DNA of 17,751 nt from Nitrospirota bacterium (GCA_021844275.1 JAKBTR010000007.1:14906-32656); one strand, 5' to 3'; shown: positions 5,743-14,326, numbered from the stretch's first letter. The notes: generated by a model not told the origin, from the letters alone. A program made the numbers and translations.

Positions 5743-6732
5743 ATGTCAACTTTTGACACCCTCTCTCATCCTGTCTATCTCTGCGGCATCGGCTGGACGC
5801 GATTTCTGGAAAAAAAAGCGTTTCTGCCGGGCAAAAACGGCGGACCGCCCGCGATGCCGCAAGAATCACTGACCGGAATAAAAACCCGGACGGTCGCAGA
5901 AGAGCATGGAGTCGAAAACCTCGCCGAAATGGCCGTTCGGGATCTGTTCAGCGACCATTCCGACCGGCTGGACACCGTCGAATTCCTGATGATGACCTCC
6001 ACGTCACCCGGCATTCTCCTCCCGGCCACAGCCTCCATTGTCGGCGGACGCCTCTTCCGGGAAAAAACTGTCCCTTGCGTGGATATCGGAGGATCCTGCA
6101 GCGGTTCCCTGGTCGCCCTGTCTGCCGGTTCCGCTCTTCTTTGCGCGGGATCGGTCCGAAATCTTCTGGTCGTGAGTGCCGAAAAAAAAACGGCTCAGCT
6201 TTGCCCGACCCATGGCCCCGAGACCGCCGGGATTTTTGGCGACATGGGAGCGGCGGCCCTGTTATCGGACTCTCCCCGGGGTCTGCATCGCTGGCCACCC
6301 TTTCGTCTCAAAGCCATCCGCATCCGAAGCCGGGGGGACCTGGCCAGCCTGATCTGGAAAGAGCCCGACCCCTGCGACGGCGCGCCGCTGATCCGGATGA
6401 ACGGCCCCCGTGTTTTCCGCGAAGCTGTCTCGACATTGACGGGGGAGGTGCCCGATTTTCTGAAGGGACAAGGACTTTCGACTTCTGACATCGCCCTGGC
6501 CATTTTCCATCAGGCCAACGGAAGACTTCTGGGGCATGTCGCCCGAAAGCTGGGGTTCCCTCCCAAAAACGTTCCCCTGACTTTGACGGAATTCGGGAAC
6601 ACCTCTTCTTCCAGCACGCTGCTGACACTGGCTCAGGCTCTGGAAGAACGCGGCAGAGTGGACGGTCCGGTTCTTCTCGCCACTTTTGGGGGAGGCATTA
6701 CCTGGGGACTCGCCCTTCTGGAACCGGTCTAG
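5743..6732 (+). CDS. Beta-ketoacyl-ACP synthase III-like protein (FabH/thiolase superfamily)
   Basis: Condensing enzyme that would join an acyl-CoA to a malonyl-type acceptor. From ATG at 5743 it has 329 residues, the usual length for the family. The Cys-His-Asn set is complete: Cys119 in CVDIGGSCSGSLVAL, His256 in IFHQANGRLLGHVARKLGFP, Asn286 in TEFGNTSSSS. FGDMGAAALLSD (165-176) and the glycine-rich end TFGGGITWGLALLE also match. No other fatty acid gene is present, so it may be a paralog for a special substrate rather than the housekeeping FabH; I withhold the symbol. A TTG eight codons upstream is an alternative start. It is divergent from bamD, and its stop codon overlaps the stop of the convergent ntrX in one CTAG. 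Confidence 0.87.
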   Translation: MSTFDTLSHPVYLCGIGWTRFLEKKAFLPGKNGGPPAMPQESLTGIKTRTVAEEHGVENLAEMAVRDLFSDHSDRLDTVEFLMMTSTSPGILLPATASIVGGRLFREKTVPCVDIGGSCSGSLVALSAGSALLCAGSVRNLLVVSAEKKTAQLCPTHGPETAGIFGDMGAAALLSDSPRGLHRWPPFRLKAIRIRSRGDLASLIWKEPDPCDGAPLIRMNGPRVFREAVSTLTGEVPDFLKGQGLSTSDIALAIFHQANGRLLGHVARKLGFPPKNVPLTLTEFGNTSSSSTLLTLAQALEERGRVDGPVLLATFGGGITWGLALLEPV

Positions 6733-8102
6733 ACTCCCTCCTCCGCAGACGATTCCTCCAGAGGGGCTGTCTTGAGCTTCCGGTAGAGAGACGTCCGGTC
6801 GACCCTCAACACTTCGGAAGCCCGCGTCATGTTTCCACCGCATTTTCGAAGAACATCCTGAATATAATCCCTTTCGAACCCTTCCCGCGCGTCCCGGAGA
6901 GACAGGATCTCCTCGGGTCCAAAAGACGAGGGAGACCGGTTCCCGAGAATGCGTTCGATCGCGGACCGTTCGATCACCGGCTCGGCCTCCATGATTAGCA
7001 GGCGTTCAATGAGATTTCTCAACTCCCGGACATTTCCAGGCCAGGAGTACTGACAGAGAAGACGGGTGGCTTCTTCCGAAAACTGTTTTGGTTTCAGTCC
7101 CTCATGCTCCACAAGATCGTGGATAAAATGACGAAGGAGCAGGGGAATGTCTTCCGGCCGCTCGCGAAGAGGAGGAACGGTGACAGGGATGACATTCAGG
7201 CGGTAGAAAAGATCGTCCCGGAACTCTCTTTTTCGGATCAGGTCCTCCAGATTCTTGTTCGAAGCGGCAATGACCCGCACGTCGACAGTGACGTCCCGAT
7301 TTCCTCCGACCCGCTGAAACTTTTTTTCCTGGAGGACGCGCAGGACCTTTGCCTGAACCGGAAGACTCATGTCTCCGATTTCGTCCAGAAACAGGGTCCC
7401 GCCGGACGCCACCTCGAATTTGCCTTTTTTCTGGGTCATGGCTCCCGTAAACGCGCCCTTTTCGTAACCGAACAACTCGCTTTCGATCAGGTTTTCCGGA
7501 ATCGCGGCGCAGTTGATATCGACGAATGCGCGGTCTTTCCGGGGAGAAAGGCGATGAATCTCCCGGGCGACCAATTCCTTTCCCGTTCCGTTTTCGCCCT
7601 GAATCAAAACCCATCCGTTCGTCGGGCCCGCCCGTTCGATTGCCCCCAGCAAATGGCGGATGACAGGAGATTCTCCGACGATCTGATAATTTCTCTCGAC
7701 CATTCGTCGTAACGACTGGTTTTCCTCTTCCAGGCTTTTTTGACGAAGGGCGTTCTGAACCGTAATCAGAACCTTGTCCATCGAAAATGGTTTTTCCACA
7801 TAGTCGAACGCGCCGTTTTTGATCGCACGGACAGCTGTTTCGATTGTTCCGTGGCCACTCATGACGATCACCTGGGTTTGGGGGGACTTTTCCCGGATCG
7901 CATTGAGCAGGGAGAGACCATCGTCCGACCCGAGCCAGACGTCCAGAAAGACCACTTCCGGGGCATCCTCCTCGACTTTCCGAATCCCTTCTCCGGCGGA
8001 TCGGGCGGTTTCCACCCTGTACCCTTCGTCGGACAGGATGTCCCCGAGGGTCTTCAGGATATTGGGCTCATCATCGACGACAAGAAGTGTTTCCCGCGCC
8101 AT
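6729..8102 (-). CDS. ntrX: sigma54-dependent response regulator, NtrX type
   Basis: Response regulator that, when phosphorylated, activates RNA polymerase with sigma54. 457 residues in three domains. The receiver (1-120) has Asp10/Asp11, phospho-acceptor Asp54 and Lys104. The AAA+ domain has Walker A GENGTGKE (169-176), the sigma54 contact motif GAFTGA (216-221), Walker B GGTLFLDE (234-241) and [12 protein letters not shown] Fis-type helix-turn-helix lies near the C-terminus ([20 protein letters not shown]). ATG at 8102 follows the TAA of the kinase gene with no gap, and GGGAGG inside that gene's end serves as its ribosome binding site. Partnering with the adjacent kinase is clear. NtrX rather than another NtrC-family name rests on the NtrY-like kinase; targets are unknown. 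Confidence 0.9.
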   Translation of the reverse strand: MARETLLVVDDEPNILKTLGDILSDEGYRVETARSAGEGIRKVEEDAPEVVFLDVWLGSDDGLSLLNAIREKSPQTQVIVMSGHGTIETAVRAIKNGAFDYVEKPFSMDKVLITVQNALRQKSLEEENQSLRRMVERNYQIVGESPVIRHLLGAIERAGPTNGWVLIQGENGTGKELVAREIHRLSPRKDRAFVDINCAAIPENLIESELFGYEKGAFTGAMTQKKGKFEVASGGTLFLDEIGDMSLPVQAKVLRVLQEKKFQRVGGNRDVTVDVRVIAASNKNLEDLIRKREFRDDLFYRLNVIPVTVPPLRERPEDIPLLLRHFIHDLVEHEGLKPKQFSEEATRLLCQYSWPGNVRELRNLIERLLIMEAEPVIERSAIERILGNRSPSSFGPEEILSLRDAREGFERDYIQDVLRKCGGNMTRASEVLRVDRTSLYRKLKTAPLEESSAEEGV

Positions 8103-10358
8103 TTAAGGAACCTCCCTGAACGCTTCCCGGACGGAATCCGGGACTCTGTGAAGAGGAAAAACGAGAGAAAAAAGGGCCCCCCCCGGGGATTGCCCCAGGT
8201 AGGAAATGGTCGCCCCATGCTCCTCCAGAATACGATGAACGATCGCCAACCCCAACCCCATTCCCTGGTGTTTTGTCGAGAAATGGGGCAAGAAGATCCG
8301 GTCCTGGTATTCCTGGGGAATCCCGGGACCAGAGTCTCCGAAATAAACGGTCACCGCGTCCTGCACAACCTGAACGGAAATATCGATTCGGCCCTTTTCC
8401 TCCATGGCGTTGACCGCATTGTCGAACAGGTTCACAAAAACCCGACGGATCGCGTTTTTGTCCAGAACCAACAACGGAACGTCCTGGGGAGCATCCAGAA
8501 CGATTTCGATGTCTTTGTGTGCCGAACGATAAAGCCAGGAAATGTCCGACAACAGGGAGACGATGTCCAGTTCCTGGGGGTTGCTCCCGGGAATACGGGC
8601 AAAGGAAGAAAACTCGTCGACCAGATGTTTCATGCTCTGGACTTCGTCGACGATCGTCTGAATCGCCTCCTGAAAAACCCGGGGAAAGTCTTCGGAACGT
8701 TCCAGAAATTTTTTCTGCAGACGCTGGGCGGACAATTGAATCGGAGTCAGCGGATTTTTGATCTCATGGGCGACCCGTTGGGCAACCTCCCGCCAGGTCT
8801 GGGCTTTTTGGGCCGTCAGAAGCGCCGTGATATCGTCAAAGACGATGACGACTCCCGCCCCGGGAATGCCACCCGGATCCGACAAACGGTTGGTCCGGAT
8901 CCGAAACGTTTTGACCTGACCCTCCGGCAACGCAAAGGATGATTCGACCTCCTGCCCGTCCAGCTCTTTCCCGCGGGCAAGAATTTCACGAAAAACAGAC
9001 ACGGCCGGATGATGGATTTCCTCCAACGTTTTCCCCAAGGCCAGATGCCGGGGCAGGGACAGAAGGTCTTCCGCCGAACGGTTCACCGTGGAGATGACCC
9101 CCTCCCGGTCGATGGAAATCACGCCGGTTCCAATATGTTCGAGGATGGTTTCCGTATACTCCCGCCGACGGGCCATTTCCGAGTTGGCTTCCTGGAGAGT
9201 CCGGTTCGAATCCGCAAGATCTTCCGTCATCTGGTTGAAGGAGCGGATGAGAAGGGCGAACTCGTCCTGACCGGACTCCGGAACACGCACGGACAAATTT
9301 CCGCGGGCGACCTCTTCGGTCGCCTTTTCAAGCGCACCGATCGGTTCCGTAATCTTGCGCGCCAGATAAATTCCGAACCAGACCGCTCCGAAAATGATGA
9401 TCAGCGTGATCATCAAAAAAAGAAGGAGATACGACTCCCGGATCGGGTTCTTGAATTTCTGGAGAGCCTGATAATCCCGGAAGGCATGGGTAATGTTGCC
9501 CATTTTTTCAAGAAACCGCCCGGGAACGAAGTAGTTCACCACAACGGCACCCTGGCGGGACATCGCCCGTTTTCCCCGGGGACCGGGATAGGCGACCGGA
9601 ACAACAGCCCGAATCAGATCCCCCAGTCCGGTGGAATAGACAAACGCGTCCCCCCCTTTTTTGAGCGCGCGCGTGATCTGGTCTCTCGGAAGATCGAGGA
9701 GCCGGACATTGAGCGAATTGACCTGGGCAATCCGGACCGGAACAGCCGCCGTTGTCCGGTCCCCGTGAAGGACATACAGCTCAACCCCCGCCAGGTCATA
9801 CTCCTTGCGCTTCAGCGTCAGAAAATCCTTTAACGCATCCGGATGGCCCACCATCCCCGGGCGGACGGACATTTCATCGGAAATCTCCCGTGCGATCAAA
9901 ACGGTGTTTTCCTTGGTCTGGTTATAATAGCCGCGCGCCACCTCCAGGGAGGAGTGCAGGGAGTCGGTGATCGGAAAGCTGAACCACCTCTGGACCGAAT
10001 TGTTCAAAAATCCGCTTGCGACAATGAACAGAAGAACGGACGGGATCAGGACCATCAACAAAAACGCCCCGATGAGACGGGACTTGAACCCGCTGCCGAA
10101 CACCCCCGTCCGCCGGTCCCAGTAGAGTTTGACGATATTCCGGAGCAACACCAGGATCAGGCTGATGGCCAGGATCAGATCGATATTGAACAGAAAAATA
10201 ACAATGAGATGGGAAATCAGACGCGAAGAATAATGGGCGGGAGGGGTCCGCATTTCCAGAAACGTCGTCAGAAGCGTCATGACCAGAAAGGCGCTGATCA
10301 GGACCAGAGGGGAACGGAGAAGTCTTTTTCGGAGCTCCGGCGTGTTTTTAGAGGTCAC
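8103..10358 (-). CDS. ntrY: Membrane sensor histidine kinase, NtrY type
   Basis: Sensor kinase partner of the adjacent regulator. 751 residues. The N-terminal membrane part has helices near 15-35, 47-73 and 93-115. It is followed by a periplasmic sensor stretch (about 120-305) and another helix (310-332). HAMP spans about 331-385 and PAS about 402-510. The kinase core has the H box VAHEIKNPLTPIQLSAQRL with His531, N box NLFDNAVNAM (643-652), G1 DSGPGIP (675-681), F box PHFSTK and G2 GMGLGLA (699-705). This multi-helix front with HAMP and PAS is the NtrY layout. The start is GTG at 10358 with a weak GGAG upstream. It ends flush against ntrX and begins 45 bases after the AsmA-like gene, so the four minus-strand genes probably form one operon. 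Nitrogen control, as in proteobacteria, cannot be assumed here. Confidence 0.9.
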   Translation of the reverse strand: MTSKNTPELRKRLLRSPLVLISAFLVMTLLTTFLEMRTPPAHYSSRLISHLIVIFLFNIDLILAISLILVLLRNIVKLYWDRRTGVFGSGFKSRLIGAFLLMVLIPSVLLFIVASGFLNNSVQRWFSFPITDSLHSSLEVARGYYNQTKENTVLIAREISDEMSVRPGMVGHPDALKDFLTLKRKEYDLAGVELYVLHGDRTTAAVPVRIAQVNSLNVRLLDLPRDQITRALKKGGDAFVYSTGLGDLIRAVVPVAYPGPRGKRAMSRQGAVVVNYFVPGRFLEKMGNITHAFRDYQALQKFKNPIRESYLLLFLMITLIIIFGAVWFGIYLARKITEPIGALEKATEEVARGNLSVRVPESGQDEFALLIRSFNQMTEDLADSNRTLQEANSEMARRREYTETILEHIGTGVISIDREGVISTVNRSAEDLLSLPRHLALGKTLEEIHHPAVSVFREILARGKELDGQEVESSFALPEGQVKTFRIRTNRLSDPGGIPGAGVVIVFDDITALLTAQKAQTWREVAQRVAHEIKNPLTPIQLSAQRLQKKFLERSEDFPRVFQEAIQTIVDEVQSMKHLVDEFSSFARIPGSNPQELDIVSLLSDISWLYRSAHKDIEIVLDAPQDVPLLVLDKNAIRRVFVNLFDNAVNAMEEKGRIDISVQVVQDAVTVYFGDSGPGIPQEYQDRIFLPHFSTKHQGMGLGLAIVHRILEEHGATISYLGQSPGGALFSLVFPLHRVPDSVREAFREVP

Positions 10359-10403
10359 GTCCCATCTTCTCCATCCTGCGGGTCCGATCCGTTTCTGATC
10401 GCT

Positions 10404-11627
10404 TCAGGAAACCGGCACCCCCATCAGCCGGTTCCCCAGCTCGATCCACTCCTCGACAACGCTGGTTTTTGGGGACAGCGGGATATCCCGTCCCACGCTC
10501 ACTTCAAGCGGCTCTCCTCCCGGAAAAAGCGGGATCCGGGTCTGACGCACGGTGAGCCGGGCAGCGGGATTCTGTGTCGACAGGCTTGCGGTCAGTGTCG
10601 CCGACATTTTTCCTCCCTTTGCGAGCACCGCCGAAAAAGGACGAACATCCAGGGCAACAGAAGAAAAACGGGCTTTCAGGAACACTTTCCGGTAGGCGTG
10701 TGACGCGATCCGCACCCGACTGCCGTTGACCCGCAGATTTCCTTCCCATCGGGCAGCGGGGCCGTGAATGTATCCGTCTGCCAGAAGCACGCCGGAATAA
10801 TCCCCGTTCCTGCCTCCCAGAAGAGGTTCCAGACCTGACAGACCCACCGTTCCATGAAAAAAAACGTCCAGGAAGGGAACATTCTGAATTTGTGTGACGT
10901 TCCCCTGGACACGGAACCAGGACGGGCGCATGGACAACCCCAGCCGGAAATCCCGAAGGCTCCCCTTCTCAATACTCCCGGAAAAGCGGACCGCGTCGAG
11001 GACAACGCCTCTTCCTGCCTTCTTGACTTGCAGGCCGGGAGAAGAAAAACGCACCTGAAAACGATTCATCAAGGGATTCGACGTGACGCGTCCCGAGATC
11101 CCTCTCATTTCCACGACCGGAGGCTTTCCGACAATCCCCCAGGAAACACGGCCCTTGCGAATCCTGAAAGAACGGACAACGGCTCCTCCTCCGTGGGGAG
11201 TCTGGACGCCTTCCCGCCATTTTTCAAAAAACTGCCGGTAATTGTCGGCTCCGTCATCCCGCATGACAGCGGTGACCGACGGTTCGAGGAACGTCAAGTC
11301 CCGGAAATCATACACCCGGGTTAAAAGAGACAGAAGGCTCAGATGGCCATCCACCCCGGGAAAGTCGAACAACGTCCGGTATTCCCCGGACTGTCCCAGC
11401 GGAAACCGGAAGCGGACATTGCGAAAGCGGACATTGCCGGTCAGGAGGTTCAGCTGCACCGAACCGATTTCCACCTGACCTTCATACGCCTGACGGACAA
11501 TCCGGACAAGATCCGTCCGCAAGTTTTTTTCAAAGGAATGCCGGATCTCCCAGAACCCGAAAACCGCGAGAAGAGACAGAAGGAGCAAAACAAGAACCAG
11601 GGATCGTCCGCGATGCCCGCCGGTCAA
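10404..11627 (-). CDS. AsmA-like membrane-anchored protein (N-terminal AsmA/DUF748-type region)
   Basis: Bacterial AsmA/TamB-type proteins sit in the inner membrane and reach into the periplasm; several are linked to lipid transport or outer membrane biogenesis. The 407-residue protein has one N-terminal anchor (about 9-26). Its next part, RTDLVRIVRQAYEGQVEIGSV followed by NVRFRNVRFRFP, resembles the AsmA start, where a helix precedes beta repeats. The rest is beta-strand-rich, with alternating hydrophobic residues and no catalytic motif. Family assignment rests on pattern, not on a strong signature. The start is TTG at 11627, three bases after the stop of the DUF1844 gene, with AGGGG upstream. 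It is short for a TamB-like protein, yet ends cleanly. Being upstream of ntrYX, it may supply or sense an envelope process for that kinase. Confidence 0.6.
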   Translation of the reverse strand: MTGGHRGRSLVLVLLLLSLLAVFGFWEIRHSFEKNLRTDLVRIVRQAYEGQVEIGSVQLNLLTGNVRFRNVRFRFPLGQSGEYRTLFDFPGVDGHLSLLSLLTRVYDFRDLTFLEPSVTAVMRDDGADNYRQFFEKWREGVQTPHGGGAVVRSFRIRKGRVSWGIVGKPPVVEMRGISGRVTSNPLMNRFQVRFSSPGLQVKKAGRGVVLDAVRFSGSIEKGSLRDFRLGLSMRPSWFRVQGNVTQIQNVPFLDVFFHGTVGLSGLEPLLGGRNGDYSGVLLADGYIHGPAARWEGNLRVNGSRVRIASHAYRKVFLKARFSSVALDVRPFSAVLAKGGKMSATLTASLSTQNPAARLTVRQTRIPLFPGGEPLEVSVGRDIPLSPKTSVVEEWIELGNRLMGVPVS

Positions 11628-11630
11628 AGA

Positions 11631-12299
11631 TCACCCCTGACTTTTTCGATCCTTCAGGCTGACAAAATACATTTTTGCCTGATAGATCATGTCCTTGATA
11701 TATTCCTTTTCCTCGGCACCCAGCACAGGCTCCCCTTCCCGGAGAAAGGTGTCCATCAGGTCGATCAGCAACTTGGAGGACTCGAAGTCCGGTGGTCGTT
11801 CGGGCCTCCCCGTCCGCGGATCGACGCCCAGGGCACTGATGGCCATTCCGCCCAGAATGGCGGGAATATGGCCAAGGCGAGGCGCTTCGTCCACGTCGAC
11901 GGGCTGGTTGTCGAGCAGGGAAACCGGGAGTTTGTCCCGGAAGGCTTCCTGAAAGGCCTCCATCAGACCGAGAAAAAACCGCGCCTCCCGAATATTGAAG
12001 GACGGGGCCGGACGACGGGTTTCCGGATCGAACGCCAAATGATTCAGGACCATTCCGGACAGAAGAGCGAGAATCTGGTCCAGACCGGCCTCGTTGGAGG
12101 GAGGCGGCGTAGGGGATTCCTTTTCTTTCCGGATCGTCGAGCCCTCCCCGAAAGACGGATCTTTTTCCGTCCTGGCCCGTTCGTCCGCCGAAGTGTCTTT
12201 TTTTTGCTCCGCCGGAGAGGACTGCGGCTCATCGAGATCATACCGGGGCCTTCTGTCCGATATAATGAATTCAGCTTCTTTTTCGTCCCTGTCCGACAT
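11631..12299 (-). CDS. DUF1844 protein with a duplicated domain
   Basis: Function unknown. 222 residues. A highly charged, Pro/Glu-rich and probably disordered N-terminal third (1-70) is followed by two related helical blocks. The second (144-216; IPAILGGMAISALGVDPRTG, then EEKEYIKDMIYQAKMYFVSL) is a good DUF1844 match. The first (74-130; ILALLSGMVLNHLAFDPETR, then FFLGLMEAFQEAF) looks like a degenerate copy lacking the last helix. DUF1844 proteins are small cytoplasmic helical proteins of unknown role. ATG at 12299 has AGGA six bases upstream. It is the first gene of the operon leading to the AsmA-like gene and ntrYX and is divergent from marC, with only 38 bases between the start codons. 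Confidence 0.8.
   Translation of the reverse strand: MSDRDEKEAEFIISDRRPRYDLDEPQSSPAEQKKDTSADERARTEKDPSFGEGSTIRKEKESPTPPPSNEAGLDQILALLSGMVLNHLAFDPETRRPAPSFNIREARFFLGLMEAFQEAFRDKLPVSLLDNQPVDVDEAPRLGHIPAILGGMAISALGVDPRTGRPERPPDFESSKLLIDLMDTFLREGEPVLGAEEKEYIKDMIYQAKMYFVSLKDRKSQG
12261..12266 (+). promoter_or_regulatory. Candidate -10 box for marC inside the DUF1844 gene
   Basis: A perfect TATAAT on the plus strand, 72 bases before the marC ATG, within the 5' end of the opposing coding region. No good -35 box stands 16-18 bases upstream (TCATAC at 17), and there is no extended -10 TG. It is proposed because the 38-base gap between the two start codons is too short for a full promoter for each gene. 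Confidence 0.3.
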
Positions 12300-12337
12300 G
12301 GGTGTCCTTTCTTCTCTCTGCCTTGGGGGTGCTCACC

Positions 12338-12943
12338 ATGAGTCACCGGTTTCTTCTCGCGTTTCTTCCGTTGTTCGTGGCGATCGATCCGCCCGGAATC
12401 CTGCCCTTTTTTCTCAGTCTAACACAGGGTCTTCCCGCCCCCCAAAAAAAGACGATTGCACGGACGGCGTCTCTCACGGCGTTTCTCCTGAGCCTGTCGT
12501 TCGCCCTGGGAGGACGCGTGATCCTGGACTATCTTGGATTGTCCATCTGGGACTTTTCCATCGCGGGAGGCATTCTCCTTCTGGTCCTGTCCGTCTCGGA
12601 CCTTCTGCAGTCCCAAAAACTCCCGGAAGAAGAAGATGTATCGGCGAAAAATCTGACCCGGCGGTCTCTTGGGGTCGTCCCTCTGGGAATTCCCGTGATT
12701 GCCGGTCCGGCCACCCTGACGACCGCCCTGACGCTCAGCAAGAGCGGTCCCTTGTGGGCCGTTGTCTCGGCTCTCCTCGTCAACATGCTCCTGATTTATT
12801 TTTTACTGTCCCGCTCCGAAAAACTGAACCGGATCATGGGAAACACCCTTTCGAGCGCTGTCGGAAAAATCTTTTCCCTCTTGCTGGCAGCCATCGCGGT
12901 CAGCCTGATCCACAAGGGGATCGTCGGTCTCATGATGCCCTGA
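12338..12943 (+). CDS. marC: MarC family integral membrane protein (UPF0056)
   Basis: Inner membrane protein of unknown transport role; the old link of MarC to antibiotic resistance is not well supported. 201 residues with about six helices. The family's opening FLPLFVAIDPPGILPFFLSLTQG is represented by LFVAIDPPGILPFFLSL at about 13-29. The central LGIPVIAGPATLTTAL motif, typical of MarC, is also present. The start is ATG at 12338 with GGGGGTG before it; a GTG at 12302 in the same frame would add 12 residues. It is divergent from the DUF1844 operon and followed after 67 bases by the small gene on the same strand. Name by family resemblance; substrate unknown. Confidence 0.87.
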   Translation: MSHRFLLAFLPLFVAIDPPGILPFFLSLTQGLPAPQKKTIARTASLTAFLLSLSFALGGRVILDYLGLSIWDFSIAGGILLLVLSVSDLLQSQKLPEEEDVSAKNLTRRSLGVVPLGIPVIAGPATLTTALTLSKSGPLWAVVSALLVNMLLIYFLLSRSEKLNRIMGNTLSSAVGKIFSLLLAAIAVSLIHKGIVGLMMP

Positions 12944-12955
12944 ATATCGACCGGA

Positions 12956-12984
12956 TTGCCCCGGGACGCGTTTTTCTGCACAAT
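12956..12984 (+). promoter_or_regulatory. Candidate promoter for the gene after marC
   Basis: TTGCCC (12956-12961) and CACAAT (12979-12984), each 4 of 6, are separated by 17 bases. The predicted transcript start is about 20 bases before the ATG at 13011. This would let the small gene be expressed independently of marC. Moderate matches only. Confidence 0.3.
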
Positions 12985-13010
12985 GCCCGTGAGAGATTTA
13001 TGACAGGGAA

Positions 13011-13481
13011 ATGAAAAACCATCAAACATCAACAAAGGACGATCCCTTGGCCTCTTCCGATTTTCTTCGGGAAAAATCCACCTGGATGTGCGACGATTTC
13101 CGCATCGAAATCACGAGCAAATTGATCCTGGTGGGAATTTATCCCCCGACGCCGGTCGTTCCGGTCATCTTTACGCCGGGATTTCCCGTGACGGTCCCCT
13201 CTCTGTGCTTCGTCCAGCTCTTTGAATCCGACCGGGACGGAATCGCGTCTTTCACCTCCCGCATCCAGAACCTCGAATCCGGAAGGCAAATCGGAGGCGA
13301 GGTGACCGGACGCCTCCGCCTCCAGAAAGGTCAGATCATCAACCTGCTCCGGTTCGGGGGGCTTCCCTTTCAGCAGGCAGGCTCTTTCGGACTGTCCACA
13401 CAGGTGGAAGGATGTTCCGATCCCTTTACGGCCAACTTCGATGTGAAGCTGTTCACGCCGCCTTCACCGTCGTCTTCCTGA
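13011..13481 (+). CDS. Hypothetical protein resembling DUF6941
   Basis: Function unknown. 156 residues, no signal peptide or membrane helix. The core MCDDFRIEITSKLILVGIYPP followed by VIFTPGFPVTVPSLCFVQLF resembles small proteins annotated as DUF6941, which start with a CxD..R.e..gKl.liGiY pattern. I recall this by shape only. The C-terminus is a Pro/Ser tail. The start is uncertain: ATG at 13011 has an AGGGAA almost touching it, whereas TTG at 13047 has AAAGGA seven bases upstream and would give 144 residues beginning ASSDFLREK. The gene may follow marC in one transcript or use its own promoter. It ends 5 bases before the stop of the convergent methyltransferase gene, with a hairpin across the junction. 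Confidence 0.6.
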   Translation: MKNHQTSTKDDPLASSDFLREKSTWMCDDFRIEITSKLILVGIYPPTPVVPVIFTPGFPVTVPSLCFVQLFESDRDGIASFTSRIQNLESGRQIGGEVTGRLRLQKGQIINLLRFGGLPFQQAGSFGLSTQVEGCSDPFTANFDVKLFTPPSPSSS

Positions 13482-13503
13482 CATTCTCAAGAAGACGGTT
13501 TTT
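13471..13503 (+). terminator. Rho-independent terminator between convergent genes
   Basis: CGTCTTC (13471-13477) pairs with GAAGACG (13491-13497) over a 13-base loop and is followed by GTTTTTC on the plus strand. The hairpin covers the stop codons of both convergent genes. It has the T-run only in the plus direction, so it serves the small gene after marC; the minus-strand side has no T-tract. Confidence 0.65.
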
Positions 13504-14326
13504 CGAGGACAAACAGATAATAGCGATTTTCCAGTTGCACCTGTCCGGTCCGGGGATCCCGGTGAGGGAAAAACGCTTGCCGGGTCCTGTCGAGAAGCTC
13601 CTCTTCCAGTTCCTCCCTTCCTTCCAGAACCAGGGAAAAGCGGCCTGTCCCCACAAGCGCCCTGGCAGCGGTTTCCACGTCCGGAAACCGGAAGACAATC
13701 CGGTCGGGATAGACCTTTTTGACAACAAGACCCGCGGAAGCCGTCACTTCCTCAAGCCAGGCGCTTCTGCCTCCGGAATAGGGGGACTCCAGGGGCGGAA
13801 CCTGGCCTTCATAAGGATGGGGCCATGTCCGGAGAACAGTCCGGGATACTTCTCCCAGGGCCGTTTCTTCCGGTCTTCCCCACGCCGAGAAACCGAACTT
13901 TCCCCCCGGCGTCAAAATGCGACCGATCTCCTGAAGCTGTTTTTCGGGAGCGCGGGAAAAAATGGTCCCCATCGACGACACCACCACCCCGAAAGACCCG
14001 GACGAAAACGGCAAGGCATCCTGATCGGCGACGACCCCCCGGCTTTTTGAAACGGACTGACGGGCAAAACGCACCATACGAAAGGAAAAATCGCATCCCA
14101 CGTTCACAAACCGGTCCTGAGCCCTGGAGAGGGCTTCCAGAACGGTTCCGGGTCCGCAGGCCAGATCCAGGACAGGGCCCGGGGGAAGAGGGAGAACCAT
14201 CGAAGACACTTTTTTCCCGATTTCCCCCAGGTGAAGTCCGAGCCCTTCCCGGTAACGCGCGGCTGCCTGTTCCCATCCGCGACGCATCCCGCTACCCGTC
14301 CCCTCTGTGTCCTGCTTTTTTGTCAT
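13487..14326 (-). CDS. Class I SAM-dependent methyltransferase
   Basis: Transfers a methyl group from S-adenosylmethionine; substrate unknown. 279 residues from ATG at 14326. Motif I VLDLACGPGTVLEAL (52-66), the acidic residue after strand 2 in VGCDFS (Asp79), DQDALPFSSGSFGVVVSS (motif II region, about 101-118) and RILTPGGKFGFSAWG (136-150) match the UbiE/Methyltransf_11 type. No extra domain is visible. Its ATG overlaps the TGA of queA by four bases, and AGGGGGAG inside queA provides a ribosome binding site, so translation is coupled. An extended upstream frame lies inside queA and is not used. Pairing with queA hints at RNA modification, but small-molecule methylation is equally possible. 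Confidence 0.87.
   Translation of the reverse strand: MTKKQDTEGTGSGMRRGWEQAAARYREGLGLHLGEIGKKVSSMVLPLPPGPVLDLACGPGTVLEALSRAQDRFVNVGCDFSFRMVRFARQSVSKSRGVVADQDALPFSSGSFGVVVSSMGTIFSRAPEKQLQEIGRILTPGGKFGFSAWGRPEETALGEVSRTVLRTWPHPYEGQVPPLESPYSGGRSAWLEEVTASAGLVVKKVYPDRIVFRFPDVETAARALVGTGRFSLVLEGREELEEELLDRTRQAFFPHRDPRTGQVQLENRYYLFVLEKPSS

Noticed and set aside
7740..9833. Long plus-strand open frames (400 and 274 codons) over ntrY/ntrX
   Set aside because: They are antisense shadows; the minus strand encodes complete kinase and regulator motifs across the same span.
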